Shown here: positions 53,825 through 64,000 of the stretch, in pieces
How positions within the stretch are numbered: position 1 is the first letter of the stretch
Layout of the letters: the number at the start of each line of letters is the position of its first letter
From: Trichoplax sp. H2
Lineage: Eukaryota; Placozoa; Uniplacotomia; Trichoplacea
Length of the DNA: 64,000 bases
Assembly (NCBI GenBank): GCA_003344405.1
Contig: NOWV01000014.1
Location: 62,001 to 126,000, forward strand
Reading direction: 5' to 3'
Notes under the pieces: generated by a model
What the model was told of the DNA's origin: nothing
Databases searched by the model: none
Seen by the model: the letters and a program-made list of their open reading frames with translations, nothing else
Position numbers and translations under genes: made by a program

Positions 53825-54459
53825 TAAAATTGTAAAGACATTAGATTCGGTGAAATGACCAAATTTGCCTTTAATTTTTACGAAAGAATTGCATTGAATA
53901 GCCATACTAGTTACAGTATCAGAGAGTGCAGAAAAAATATAGCCATTATCTCACAATATTTTTCTGTGCGATGAAATTATAATAAATACGTCAAAGCATC
54001 TCCTATACATAACATGTAAAATATCTATTGAAAGCAATACTTGATTGCTTTATTAATACCAATTCCTACAACTTCAACCGCTAGAGATACTTTCAAACAA
54101 TCAACAGTTTATAATAGAACAAAATGAAACAAAGTCCAATACATTGAACATAGATGTTAAAATTTTAGAATTAGTTATTTTTACATATCACAAATTCTTA
54201 CACACTTGATTCAAGGCGCTGATAATTTTCATGAAATCGCTATTTTCATACAATACCTGCATTAAAGATTTGCGAAATAACATCTAAACCGCTAAATATA
54301 TTTTAAATTCTTTGTACTCCATAGAACTGTTAGAATAAATTCAGTGTTCAAGCTAAAGCACGAATGGAATTTCAAACTATCAATCATCTCACAATAATGA
54401 TACAACTGAAATTTGCAAAAAATATATAAGCACTGTATTCTGACTAACAGCGTCGATAC
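53825..54459. repeat. gap-flanking duplicate 3, right copy (probable other allele)
   Basis: Starts TAAAATTGTAAAGACATTAG like 52934 and ends AGCGTCGATAC like 53804. It is intergenic between SPMIP4 and NHEJ1. Confidence 0.85.
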
Positions 54460-54586
54460 CAGTTGTTATTTTTACAATACGCAAGTACGGAAAATCAAAG
54501 ACACACACGTATAAAAGTTAATTAATTACGTACATCTAAATCTATCTTCTTGATCGCCTTAATAAAATTCACAACGAATCACAAAA

Positions 54587-54592
54587 TTTATT
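54587..54592 (-). terminator. candidate NHEJ1 poly(A) signal
   Basis: AATAAA on the minus strand begins 11 bases after the NHEJ1 stop codon, implying a very short 3' UTR if used. Confidence 0.45.
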
Positions 54593-54602
54593 TCAGCTTA
54601 AT

Positions 54603-56999
54603 TTAAAATTTTAATTTCTTTTTCTTTTTCGCTGCCACTTTCTCCGCATTTTTAGCCAGCTTCTGTTCTAGTTCTAGACGCCTTTTTAGTTCTGCATTTT
54701 CCTCCTATTTCGATAAAAGCAGAAAATATTTATAGTTGCGATTTCATTGCATTAGCGTACAATCATAAATAAAATAAATACTTCCTACCTTTTGAGGTGT
54801 AACTTGTGGAGATATAGTCGCTTTCTGCTTTTTTATAGGGGATTTCTTTTCGGGCGAGATACTTTCATTTGGCATTAAAGAGGGTGGTAACTTATTAAGC
54901 CATGAGCCAGCTCCGCCAGTGACTGCGGCAGACTCTCTTTGGGTGCCCGACATATCATATAAGCTATTTTCAAAAGCTTGATCTTTAAGAGAAAAACATT
55001 AACTTAATTGCTGCAACTTTATATAATAAGGACAAATATAAAATTACTTACCAAAATTGTAACTATCTCTGACTTGAAGCCATGTCTTTTTAATCATTAA
55101 TTGTTTGTACAGCTCCGATACTTTGGTAGCTACAAATTTTGATGTACCAGTTCGAATTTGGTCTTCAAAATCCTGCAATAATAAATTTACAAGTTGAAAT
55201 ATTATCGCTGTGTAATAAGGCTACATCATGTTTTGGTCGAATGTAACATTTACTGTAAGCATTCTAGAGAATACTGTCAACGGAATAAAGACTTGTAAAG
55301 TCAATAAAAGTCAATGGGAATACCTTTGATGTTATCATTTCATTCGTAAAAGATTTCTCGTCGAATTTAGAAGTTTCTAATTGTTCTATACAGACGAAAG
55401 ATGACAACTCAAGTTTACTTTACTTCGTCTAAATTTGTTTGTTTTTTTGGCCATGTTATAAGATATAGGCGTAACAGGAAAATAAATTAGTATTGGTTTA
55501 TACATTATTACTTCTTGAGCATCTTGCCCCAGTACTTTTGTAATCGTCGATCTCTCTATCCTTATTTACGATGATTTTTTTCAGCTCTTCCTGTCTTCTC
55601 AGCAACTCACTAATCATCATCCATAATGGTTGTATCAAATGCAAATCTAACTATACATTAAGAGAATCAAAACAAGAGGATTATTTAATAATTACAATTG
55701 GATCTTTAGTCATACATGCACGATTCATAATACTAGGCAGTTGCAAAAGTTATACATTTAATTGTTGTTCAGTTTAATATTAATCAGATACCTCTTGGAG
55801 ATGAGCAAGCTCGCAATGGAATGTCCAGTTAAATGGAAGCCCAGCTAGGAGAGTGCTAAAACTGAACATAACCATTTGATCGCCTTCCTGATATAAGGTG
55901 TGCGTCATATCCTCATTAATAGTTTACACTCTATACAATATTCACATATATATTCTTATTGCTTATTTCAGAATGTAGTGAATGCTAGTAAAAATATTAA
56001 CCTGATTATCTTGAAATTCCAAACTGTAATTTATGTCAGGCTTTTGAATTTCAATCGACTTGCTAATATGTTTCAGGATTTGATGTAATGGAGCTTCAAC
56101 ATTGGGATTAAGTACCTATAAGTCAAAAGTAGAAAATTACATCGAATTTTATTGCACTAAAAATAAACATAGCAAAGCAATGCGGGCTTTGTTATATGTA
56201 AAAGTAAATACGTTATGTGAATTTAAATAAGAGTCAACTGTCTATGGGTTCGTTGGTACTAAGATCAACATCCAAGCAGTATTTGGATTCTTCAGCACCG
56301 TAGACTAATTACAAGTATTTCGATTTATACCATAACGGCCATTTGCATTAAAGGCAACGTTACGTGGTTAATAACCGCTATAACATTTCTATATTTACGT
56401 GATGCTACTTTCGTTTGTAACAACATTCAATGTAATCATGCAAGTTTAAACACTACTGCTATGATGAATATGTTGGTGATAGCAAAGGTACAATACATGT
56501 GGTTGCACATTTCAATTTTCTTCAAGCCAGTATATTATTATACAGTATGTCTGTTATAATTTACATTGCACCCAATGCAATCAACAGTCGTTGTAAGAGC
56601 GTTCAATTTAAGCTGCTTGGCATTTGTAAGGACAATTCGTCATGTAAACCACGAATATCAGACAAATCAAGATGACATGTATAGGAAATGGTGCATTGCT
56701 TATTTTAAGAAATGTCCATAGCTATAATGTAGTGGATGTTTTGTGTGCTAGTCTAATTAATAAATACCATTAGATACCTTGCATCGTTTCCTAATATCCA
56801 TTTGATCTAATCTCTCTGACCACAATCCATAATTAGGATCGTATAAACAAACTTCGTAATCTTCTTCAGAAAAATACGACTTGATTAAGTAAACTTTAGA
56901 GTTAATCTCAAATGGATGCCAACTTTGAGAATTGAGATCCCCTTGTCGATTTCGTCTCCATTCCATTTCAGCAGCCATGATGCTATGATGATAAAGCAC
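54603..56999 (-). CDS. NHEJ1: XLF/Cernunnos, non-homologous end-joining factor 1
   Basis: Eight exons in transcript order: 56999-56778, 56115-56002, 55887-55792, 55650-55512, 55385-55324, 55172-55052, 54982-54789, 54704-54603; all phases agree, 349 residues (human 299). XLF bridges broken DNA ends with XRCC4-ligase IV and Ku in the nucleus. The globular head holds YLIKSYF, LWSERLD and the hallmark GLPFNWTFHC; its Leu matches human L115, needed for XRCC4 binding. Exon 4 gives the stalk (LLRRQEELKKIIVNKDREID), then the QLETSKFDEKSF block resembling the end of the human coiled-coil. The tail is Ser/Pro/Lys-rich and ends in a short Glu/Lys coil and KKKKKLKF, a basic-hydrophobic end like the Ku-binding motif. 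A second in-frame ATG at 56978 (MAAEMEW) may be the true start, giving 342 residues. Confidence 0.93.
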
Positions 57000-57140
57000 T
57001 TGATAGATAGCAAATGATTTGGGCTAAAGTCAAAATTGAATTCGAGAAAGTGTCGTAACGTTAGTGATCAATGTGGAACAAGAATTTGATCAAGATTGTG
57101 GCATGCAAGAAAGTAATGTAAACTGGGTCCAATTTGTACT

Positions 57141-57161
57141 ACTGTACACTGTACACTGTAC
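57141..57161. repeat. ACTGTAC x3 tandem repeat
   Basis: Three exact 7-bp units about 140 bases upstream of the NHEJ1 start. Confidence 0.85.
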
Positions 57162-57339
57162 ACCGTCGGTATCTCCTTTAATTATTATTCTACGCGTACG
57201 TTTACAGTAATGTATTAGCTGGAGAGGGAATAAATATTACTTCTGATTCAAGATACGATGGGTGAATTCGTTAATCTGCAGTCATAAATCACCCCATCAG
57301 CTAATTCTACGTTGCAGAGAGTAGAAAGTCAAATCGTCG

Positions 57340-57365
57340 GCTGGGCAGGTCCACACCTGCCCAGC
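57340..57365. repeat. perfect GC-rich inverted repeat, 11-bp arms
   Basis: GCTGGGCAGGT (57340-57350), spacer CCAC, ACCTGCCCAGC (57355-57365). Each arm ends in CAGGT/ACCTG, an E-box/Snail-type core. It is the most GC-rich perfect palindrome noticed in this AT-rich window and lies about 340 bases upstream of NHEJ1. Confidence 0.85.
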
Positions 57366-58307
57366 TCCAGTGGTTGGTTGCCTAGACTACAAAACTGCTG
57401 AGACGGAAAGCGAGTTGAGTCGTGGCCTTCTACAGTACAATATACTATACCCTACAAGTTGGTATTGGTTCGGTACGTACTGTAGACTGTAGAGGTTTAA
57501 ATCTTCCTCTTAGTATTATCCCAGTGTACTGTTCGATACATGAGTCCAGCTATTGTGCATGTTATGCTGTGTTGAATGAGCTTGCGCAGTTACGTTCATT
57601 AACCAAGATGGAGGAGCAGCTCCGGGCATAGACAATTCGTTACAGGTGCATCTAGTAGTCCATTGCTCGGAATGCAAGAGTACAGCAGTGATTGCATGAC
57701 TATCATAGCAATCTATGTATTGACAGATTTCTGCTAAGGAATATCATCAATAATTAACTAATCACTGACGAACGTGCCGGGCAAATTCGTTCAGTATCAT
57801 ACAGTAGACTCATGGACTACTAGAAGAAGACTTTCTAGTAGACCGACCATGAATGGACTACAGTATACACCACCGTCAGGCTCAGTGAAGCATGCTGTTG
57901 TCTCTACTCAACGCCAAAGTTTCATACAACCAAACAATTTGTAGTCTTGACAGTCTGTATTCAATAAATGGACTACCAATAGCATGAAAGCGTTAGCAAA
58001 AGTATAGAATCTAAACAACTAGCGATGATATAATTACTAGTAATTCAACAATGCTTACGATGTCTTCATAGTAGAAGTGCTACCTAAAGCTACACTAATA
58101 AACTTCTACTAACTGACAGTACTGTTTGCGATAGGGGCAGTCGGGTACGACCAGGTATTCTATCCCATGGCGGTAAGGGTATCCATGCCTAATTGCCCAT
58201 GCCTGGTAAACCGGCGGTACAGCTGTCATCTGCGCATACCCAATGTGCTCGAGACGAGATTATTGCTAGTTTTGTTCAAATTAACAAATTGGAGAAAGTT
58301 TACAAGA

Positions 58308-59947
58308 ATGGACCCACTATTAGTATTTGTCTATGGAACTCTAAAAACAGATGAACCTAATCATTATTTACTAGAAGATCCAAAGACTGGTAAAGCAAAG
58401 TTGATCGCTAAAGGTCTGACTGCTGCTCCTTATCCATTAATTGTACACTCTTGCTACAGTATTCCCGTTATGTTGGATGAGCCTGGTCGCGGCCACGTAA
58501 GTCAAGCAAGCCGTACACTATTTGTACTGGATATTGATGCAAATGCTCTCTTTTCATGTACAATAATGCATCTTGATGTAGTAGTATACTGATGCATACG
58601 AGCATCTATGCATGAAATCATTAACATACTGTTCAATGTCTACTCGATGCAATCAATTTCGTCTTTAATACTGGTTGAACTACAATAAGTACTGTACTTT
58701 ACATGGTATACAGTATACTGTACATACAATACACTGGACACTGAACAGTTCTGTCTCTGCAGGCGATATCAAAACTCGATGAAATGATTAAGAACTAGAA
58801 TACTGCCATCAAAGTTGTAGACTCATATATAGTTCGCTCATTAATATACGCGTATAGCTTAATATACAACAGAGCCTACAGTCTAGCTTATTCTCTAGAA
58901 ATTCCAGGCCAAATTATGCTCGAATTGAGGGACTCCAGTTTAAGCAGTCGTTGCTATTCGTACCATTGTATGCATGACTAATTTACTATCCAAGTAGCAG
59001 TATCACAGTAAAATGCGTAATTAGGTGTAGTGCTACTTATTGATTTGTATTCCAAGTCCTTTGCTTGCTACTCGAATTATATTAAATTAATTCAACTAAC
59101 TATAACTACGGATATCAGTATGCTAATTTAAAATATCCAGTTTTACACTCTACATCCCTAGGAAATAGCACTGAACGAGTCGTTTGTGCATGGCAGTGAA
59201 AGTGTAAATAACAACGTCGATTACCATTCTGTTATCCACCTACTAAGCCAACATACTCGTATATCTTGCTTAATACACAGTCCGCTAATGTTATTGATTT
59301 AAACTTGTGCATGGACATATGAACAAACTCATCAATGTTTACAGTTCTAACACAGCGATACATTAGTTTATACAGTTTGAAAATTATACCTAATTTCAGT
59401 CAAGGATCATACTGTATTAAAGTGTAACTATAATACCGTATTAACATACGTATAGACTTTTATATGCTGCGATTTGTCACTTAGACTTTATACTAAAATG
59501 CTTGATATTTTAATTTTTCACGAACTGTACTTAAGTGTACTATAATCCCGTATTAATATACGTAAAGACTTTTACAAATATCATTGATATTCTAATTTTT
59601 CAATTTACTTATAGATGATAGAAGGCGAGGTATACAGAATCGATAATGATATGTTACGAGTTCTGGATCAATTGGAAGGTCATCCTGAATTTTATACGCG
59701 AACCATGATTGATATTACATTAACGGAATTAGCTTACTGCGATACAGAATTGCCATACAGCCTTAATGATAAAATCCAGTGTCAGGCCTACATTGTCAAG
59801 AACTATCGAAAAGATCTTATCAATAACGAACTCTTCACCTGCTATACAACTTACCATCCCAATATCAGTCCATACATCCTACACACTGAAAGGCAGGCAG
59901 AACTGTCTTATGATGAGCTTGTAAAGTCTGTTCATCAAGACGACTAA
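58308..59947 (+). CDS. GGACT: gamma-glutamylaminecyclotransferase
   Basis: Two exons, 58308-58496 and 59615-59947, joined at phase 0 across a 1118-bp intron; 173 residues (human 153). The enzyme releases 5-oxoproline and free amine from gamma-glutamylamines such as epsilon-(gamma-glutamyl)lysine left by breakdown of transglutaminase crosslinks. The fold signature VFVYGTLK is at residues 6-13, followed by PNHYLLED, APYPLIV and IPVMLDEPGRG; exon 2 opens with IEGEVYRID and LDQLEGHPEFYTRT. The Glu of LDQLEG (E84) matches the catalytic Glu82 of the human enzyme. The start at 58308 fits the human protein, but the frame stays open upstream to an ATG at 58167. GGACT is convergent with MTRR and divergent from NHEJ1. 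A relative in the same AIG2-like fold is the main alternative, but the motif set favours GGACT. Confidence 0.92.
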
Positions 59948-59999
59948 AATGATCACTCAAATTCATAGCTTAGCCCCCTGCTATCAATACTTTTCACTG

Positions 60000-60005
60000 A
60001 TTAAA
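60000..60005 (+). terminator. candidate GGACT poly(A) signal
   Basis: ATTAAA, the commonest variant signal, lies 53 bases after the GGACT stop. Confidence 0.4.
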
Positions 60006-60021
60006 ATAGTATTTGTAGCCA

Positions 60022-60032
60022 TTTATTTTATT
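60022..60032 (-). terminator. candidate MTRR poly(A) signals
   Basis: Two overlapping minus-strand AATAAA hexamers lie about 405 bases past the MTRR stop and only about 75 bases from the end of GGACT, so the two 3' UTRs may nearly abut or overlap. Confidence 0.35.
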
Positions 60033-60435
60033 CAGTTTTTAATCTAATTTGATTTGTATACAATAATGATCTTAACATGACGGGCATCTTTAAATTACTG
60101 AAAAGTGAAATTTTAGGTATTGCCGATTGGCAAGCTTGTTTAATGTTAACCTAATGAGTATATATATATATGCGATCGTAGAAATTCAAGCTATTTAACC
60201 TTCAAGTTTTCATCATGTGCTACTTAAGTGTCTTAAAAATTCTTTTAATTGACTGCCATGTGATGAACTGTAAACAGTTTCAGTATGATGTATTATAAGC
60301 GGCATCGTAAAATAACTCCCAATGAACAAGTTAAAAACCACGATGAATTTGGTAGCATAATTGTATCAATCTAGTAAATGTTTTACTGTGCGGTCCAACA
60401 ATGATATAGTAATCTTTCTAGCGATCAAATACTTG

Positions 60436-63400
60436 CTACGCCCAAATATCTTGACGATAGCGCTTTTCTTTCATCATCGTTAATACTATCTTTGAAGCCT
60501 CCTCCTTAGGTATACCTTTATTACCCAATTAAGTTGGTACATAAAAAAATATTTGTTATCATTGTTGTATAAGGCAGGGGCTTCTCGATTTATTTTTTAC
60601 TTTGGGGTAAAAAAAAATTGAGAAGTCCTTGTATAAGGATGCTAATCGAAAATTGTTATTCCAAATTAGAATTTTTGTCATCGTAAATTGATCACACTCT
60701 ACCTTTATTACGTTCGATTAAATCGATAATCGTATTCATAACATCCTTGGCCATTCCTTGGGCATCACTTCAATTTGTTCGTAGAATAAAAATTTATTGG
60801 TGTGAACACATGCGTAGATAATTATAGCAGTAGCCCATAGCAAAATCATAGATTATTTTTAAATGAATGTGTCATACCCGCAGACATATACTAATGCCGA
60901 TTCTTCCAATAGAAGCTTCACGACTTTATCAGATTGTTGCCGAAGGCATTCTTGAACATATCTTGGAAACTTCTCGCTTAAATTTTCTTGCACTTCTCGC
61001 GAAAATGCTACATAGTGATGTGTTAGTATCTTTCTATGAAGATATGTATTTATGTCATTTCTGTATAACGAAATTAAAAGTAATGAGACAAGGCTTGAAA
61101 TTATCTCTAATTTAATAAATCCAAAATGATTATATTGACGATTTACTTGTATAAATAATCTCGATCTTTATGTCTGCAACCGTAAAATAATAACCAAGAG
61201 CCATAATGAGCTGTTTGTGCCATGTCATTCTCTATTAACCACCTGCAAGTAGAAAGGCATGCGATGGATATCCACATTTAAATTTAGAAAATGATACAAT
61301 TCGGATTAAACGATGTTCGTTGGCAACACATTTAATCAGTAATCCTAGGTAAGTAATGCGTATACCTGTGCTCCAAAAACCCGACATATGGCGATATCCC
61401 AGTACCAGCACCAATCATAATTAAAGGAGTGCTCTTATCATTGGGCAAGTTAAAATTTTGATTCCTTCGGCTACTGATTCCAATCTAACGAAATTATATA
61501 TTTTTAAGCTAGTTTATTCTTTCAACATGACTTCTTGTTACTAAGTTAATTTTTGATACGAAGAAATTTGTTACAGTAATAACCTTTACTGTTCCAACAT
61601 TATTGCCATGCGATAGCTGTGGCGAATGCAGATGTTTCGTTATAGACTGAAGCCATCCAGAACACAAACCTTCCCTACCAACCAATTGGATCAAGATTAG
61701 GTTAGTAAATTTACAACCAGCATGATGCTTAACTATTGCTTAGCCGAAATATTACCTTAGCCCCCTTGTAGCGATAGAAGGAGGTAACTGTACAATAGTA
61801 AACGCAACTTTCATGATTTTCTTACCCTGGATTGGGGAGCTATTATGATGATATCATTACAATTAGCTTAATAGTGTTTAATGCCATTAATAGTGATTTG
61901 ACCTACTTGACGATAGAGTATGGGCGGGGCTGCAGCCGTGGTAGCAGTTCTACTCATGCAGATCGTAGACAAAGTTCGATTACAGAAGATAATATTTCGA
62001 GAATATAATTGTCGCATACTAAAGCAATACCGTACCTATTACTTTAATAAATGGTGGCCTACAAGACGGAAACGTGGCCAAAATATCCAGAAAAGAGATA
62101 GAAGAATTGCATATTAAATTGGTGTAATCGTTTCCTCCTAATGCATAAAGACCATTTATTTATTAGCTTACTTTACTCGATACTACAACCGTATATGTGT
62201 ACGTGCTATCATATGCAATATTAACTTTCCATGCAACAAATTCATGCTTAACCTTCGCGACTAGATAATTGGAGTAATCTTTTCCTCTCGTTTTGATTTT
62301 CCGTATACTCTGCTAACATACGTAAAGTAGCCTAGACAAATACAGAATATTGATATGTTATAGATGTTGCGATGCTCCTTCATCTGGATATCTGTGAAAT
62401 GAACTAAGACCTTTTTAGGTATGCTTCGTATATCGCAGTGAAACATTAAAGCTTCTTTTATAGTACAATCTTTGGGAATATGATCAGGAATCTTTGGAAC
62501 TAAGTATATAAAAGCAAATAGAATGAAAATTCTTTATTTCTCGTAGATCTGATCGTTACATATTAATAGAGCTATTATGCTATAGATGCTTACGTCGTTT
62601 CTTAGTTTCCGACATAACCCGTAAAGTAAATGTCCTATTACGTATGTCGATAAGACCCAACCTATATTGTTAAATATTTAAATTATACCATGACGAATTA
62701 ATGAATCCATCATAAGAATTGAGAATATAGCTGGTATTATTCAATTTCAGATACTTCCAGGAAGATACCTTGAAATAATCCAGTTTACTTCTTCTTCATT
62801 ATTAGGGCAGAATACATTAATGGAATCTCCCGGTAAAAAATCTATGCTTTCATCCTAATTGTTTGATATACGTATATTTAGGATAACTAATATCATCTAC
62901 AGCACATTAAGAATATGCTATAAATAAAAAATTACAATTACGTTTTGACAGAGAACTAATTCTAAAACTTTCTTTATGGCATTTTCAGCAGTCAAATATT
63001 TCGCTTCCTGAACGTTGGCTAATATTATATCTGTACGAGCTCCTATACATCTATTTACATAATCGCAACTTGCGGTATTGTCGAGCTATCCGAAATTAAA
63101 GAAGGTAACGACAAATATTACAACAAAACTATGATGATTTGACAAGATATCATCTATATATGTGTCAGTAATACCATATCAGTATCAGCTTGATCCGTTT
63201 CCGATATTTCAATATTTAAATATGGCATTGGTAATGTAGGTAGCTTTAAATCTTAGTAATAAATGCGAAAAAATAAATGAATATCACTTAATATTTAGCA
63301 TGCCGTTGTAATAAATATATAATTTAAAAAATTGCAAACCTTCAGGAAATGTCGCATCATACTCTTTCAGTTTTGATTCTAGCTGGATAACTTCATGCAT

Positions 63401-64000
63401 ACCAGCTAAAAGCTCTTTAGCGTTTTGTTCCAGAAGCTGTTCCGGTGCAATTTTCATTGATTCCGTATTTTCGGAAAGTCGGTCAATCGTGTTATTTAAG
63501 GAGTCCTTAGGACTACCTGTGGCATATGTCTCTTCAGTATTAGAAATATTACTACTGCCCGATAGGATTTCACTTGCTTTAACTTGATTATCCATACTTA
63601 TTGGTGATATGGCATCATTAGAACCAGTCGTCGATATATTTACATTATCCTTCAATTAAAGAACATACCATTATATGATTTACACCCATTGCAGCTCATT
63701 CCTTTTATTACTTTCTATACATAAGATGAGAAACTTAATTTCCGTATTATTGGTACGTAATTGCAATACTTTCTGTAAAGCATCCCATAATCCGTCTTTC
63801 CACGGCTCTACAACTATCTCCAACCTATAAGTAGGGGCAAATATTATCATTATCAACTTGTAAATAACCCGGTATACACAATGTAATCCTACTAGTACTG
63901 TAATAATATAATACCTACCCAACTGCATCATCGGCGCATCCAATTGGATAAAAACTGCTTGCTCCTAACGTTTCCAGCAGGCCATTCAGCGTTTTACCGC
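60436..64000 (-). CDS. MTRR: methionine synthase reductase (partial, N-terminus outside window)
   Basis: Diflavin (FMN/FAD) oxidoreductase that uses NADPH to reactivate methionine synthase cob(II)alamin. Eighteen exons, in transcript order: >64000-63919, 63824-63770, 63649-63340, 63251-63175, 63085-62942, 62854-62769, 62661-62594, 62499-62411, 62331-62253, 62137-62036, 61949-61907, 61839-61756, 61674-61584, 61484-61366, 61242-61147, 61060-60878, 60767-60703, 60515-60436; about 617 residues. Only the end of the flavodoxin domain is here ([19 protein letters not shown]). Then come a Ser/Asn-rich linker, [24 protein letters not shown], the FAD motif RPYSIV, GLCSGW, the NADPH motif [42 protein letters not shown] and the C-terminal KRYRQDIWA with its penultimate Trp. 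Phases agree throughout; the donor at 63769 is the least certain. The shielding Trp and all cofactor motifs are intact. Confidence 0.95.
60575..60631. mobile_element. tiny hAT-like hairpin element in the last MTRR intron
   Basis: About 57 bp starting CAGGGGCTTCTCGATTT and ending AAATTGAGAAGTCCTTG. The ends form a roughly 20-bp imperfect inverted repeat around a TTTGGG loop. An 8-bp direct repeat GTATAAGG (60567-60574 and 60631-60638) flanks it, overlapping the last base if the element is taken to end in G. CAGGGG ends with 8-bp duplications are the hallmark of hAT transposons, so this looks like an internally deleted non-autonomous copy (MITE). Confidence 0.65.

Larger units (their letters stand above)
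57000..58307. other. divergent intergenic region between NHEJ1 and GGACT
   Basis: This holds the promoters of both genes. It has higher GC than the desert, a GC-rich perfect palindrome (57340-57365), a three-unit ACTGTAC repeat and a YY1-like CCAAGATGG at 57603. The forward frame 57422-57631 has no motif I recognise. The stretch 58167-58307 is open in frame with GGACT (see findings). Confidence 0.5.

Noticed and set aside
55571-56088. Two plus-strand ORFs (68 and 62 codons)
   Set aside because: They lie antisense to NHEJ1 exons and introns.
60867-61115. 82-codon plus-strand ORF
   Set aside because: Antisense shadow of the MTRR exon at 60878-61060.
61920-62117. 65-codon plus-strand ORF ([12 protein letters not shown]...)
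   Set aside because: Antisense shadow of MTRR exons 62036-62137 and 61907-61949, which have correct phases and family motifs.
62261-62446. 61-codon minus-strand ORF taken as one MTRR exon
   Set aside because: Reading straight through gives non-family sequence after IPKK; splitting at 62410/62331 restores the conserved block and the frame.

Overview
The window is AT-rich animal nuclear DNA. Its introns are mostly 60-160 nt with GT..AG ends, and the CITED-type gene belongs to a family known from animals. AT-richness, short introns, few recognisable transposons and unmerged allelic copies at gaps would fit an early-branching animal such as a placozoan. That placement is inference and cannot be proved from this sequence.

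Layout. Five genes can be supported, four of them packed into the last 15 kb. A single-exon CITED-like gene (minus strand) lies at 433-711. From about 0.7 to 48.9 kb I recognise no protein-coding gene. This 48-kb desert holds diverged two-copy tandem duplications with periods of about 125-220 bp, a solo LTR with a perfect 5-bp target-site duplication (29283-29902), one copy of a dispersed repeat (about 23.6-24.5 kb) and two assembly gaps. The gene-dense end then carries SPMIP4/C7orf31 (plus, 7 exons, 49193-52080), NHEJ1/XLF (minus, 8 exons, 54603-56999), GGACT (plus, 2 exons, 58308-59947) and MTRR (minus, 18 exons in the window, N-terminus beyond the right edge, 60436-64000). NHEJ1 and GGACT are divergent; GGACT and MTRR are convergent with about 0.5 kb between their stop codons. 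All exon models were built by hand: every junction was checked for GT/AG and reading phase, and protein identity came from recalled family motifs.

The three 20-N gaps (31825, 39482, 53805) are each flanked by a direct copy of the same sequence. The copies differ by a few substitutions and one large indel (165, 188 and 247 bp). The simplest reading is two alleles placed in tandem by the assembler. One indel is a 157-bp insertion with an exact 8-bp target-site duplication, which suggests a recently mobile and still polymorphic element.

The genes do not form one pathway: transcriptional co-activation (CITED), axonemal microtubule structure (SPMIP4), double-strand-break repair (NHEJ1), gamma-glutamylamine breakdown (GGACT) and methionine synthase reactivation (MTRR). 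The most striking local regulation is upstream of SPMIP4, where an RFX X-box lies 247 bp and a full CRE palindrome 14 bp before the start codon.
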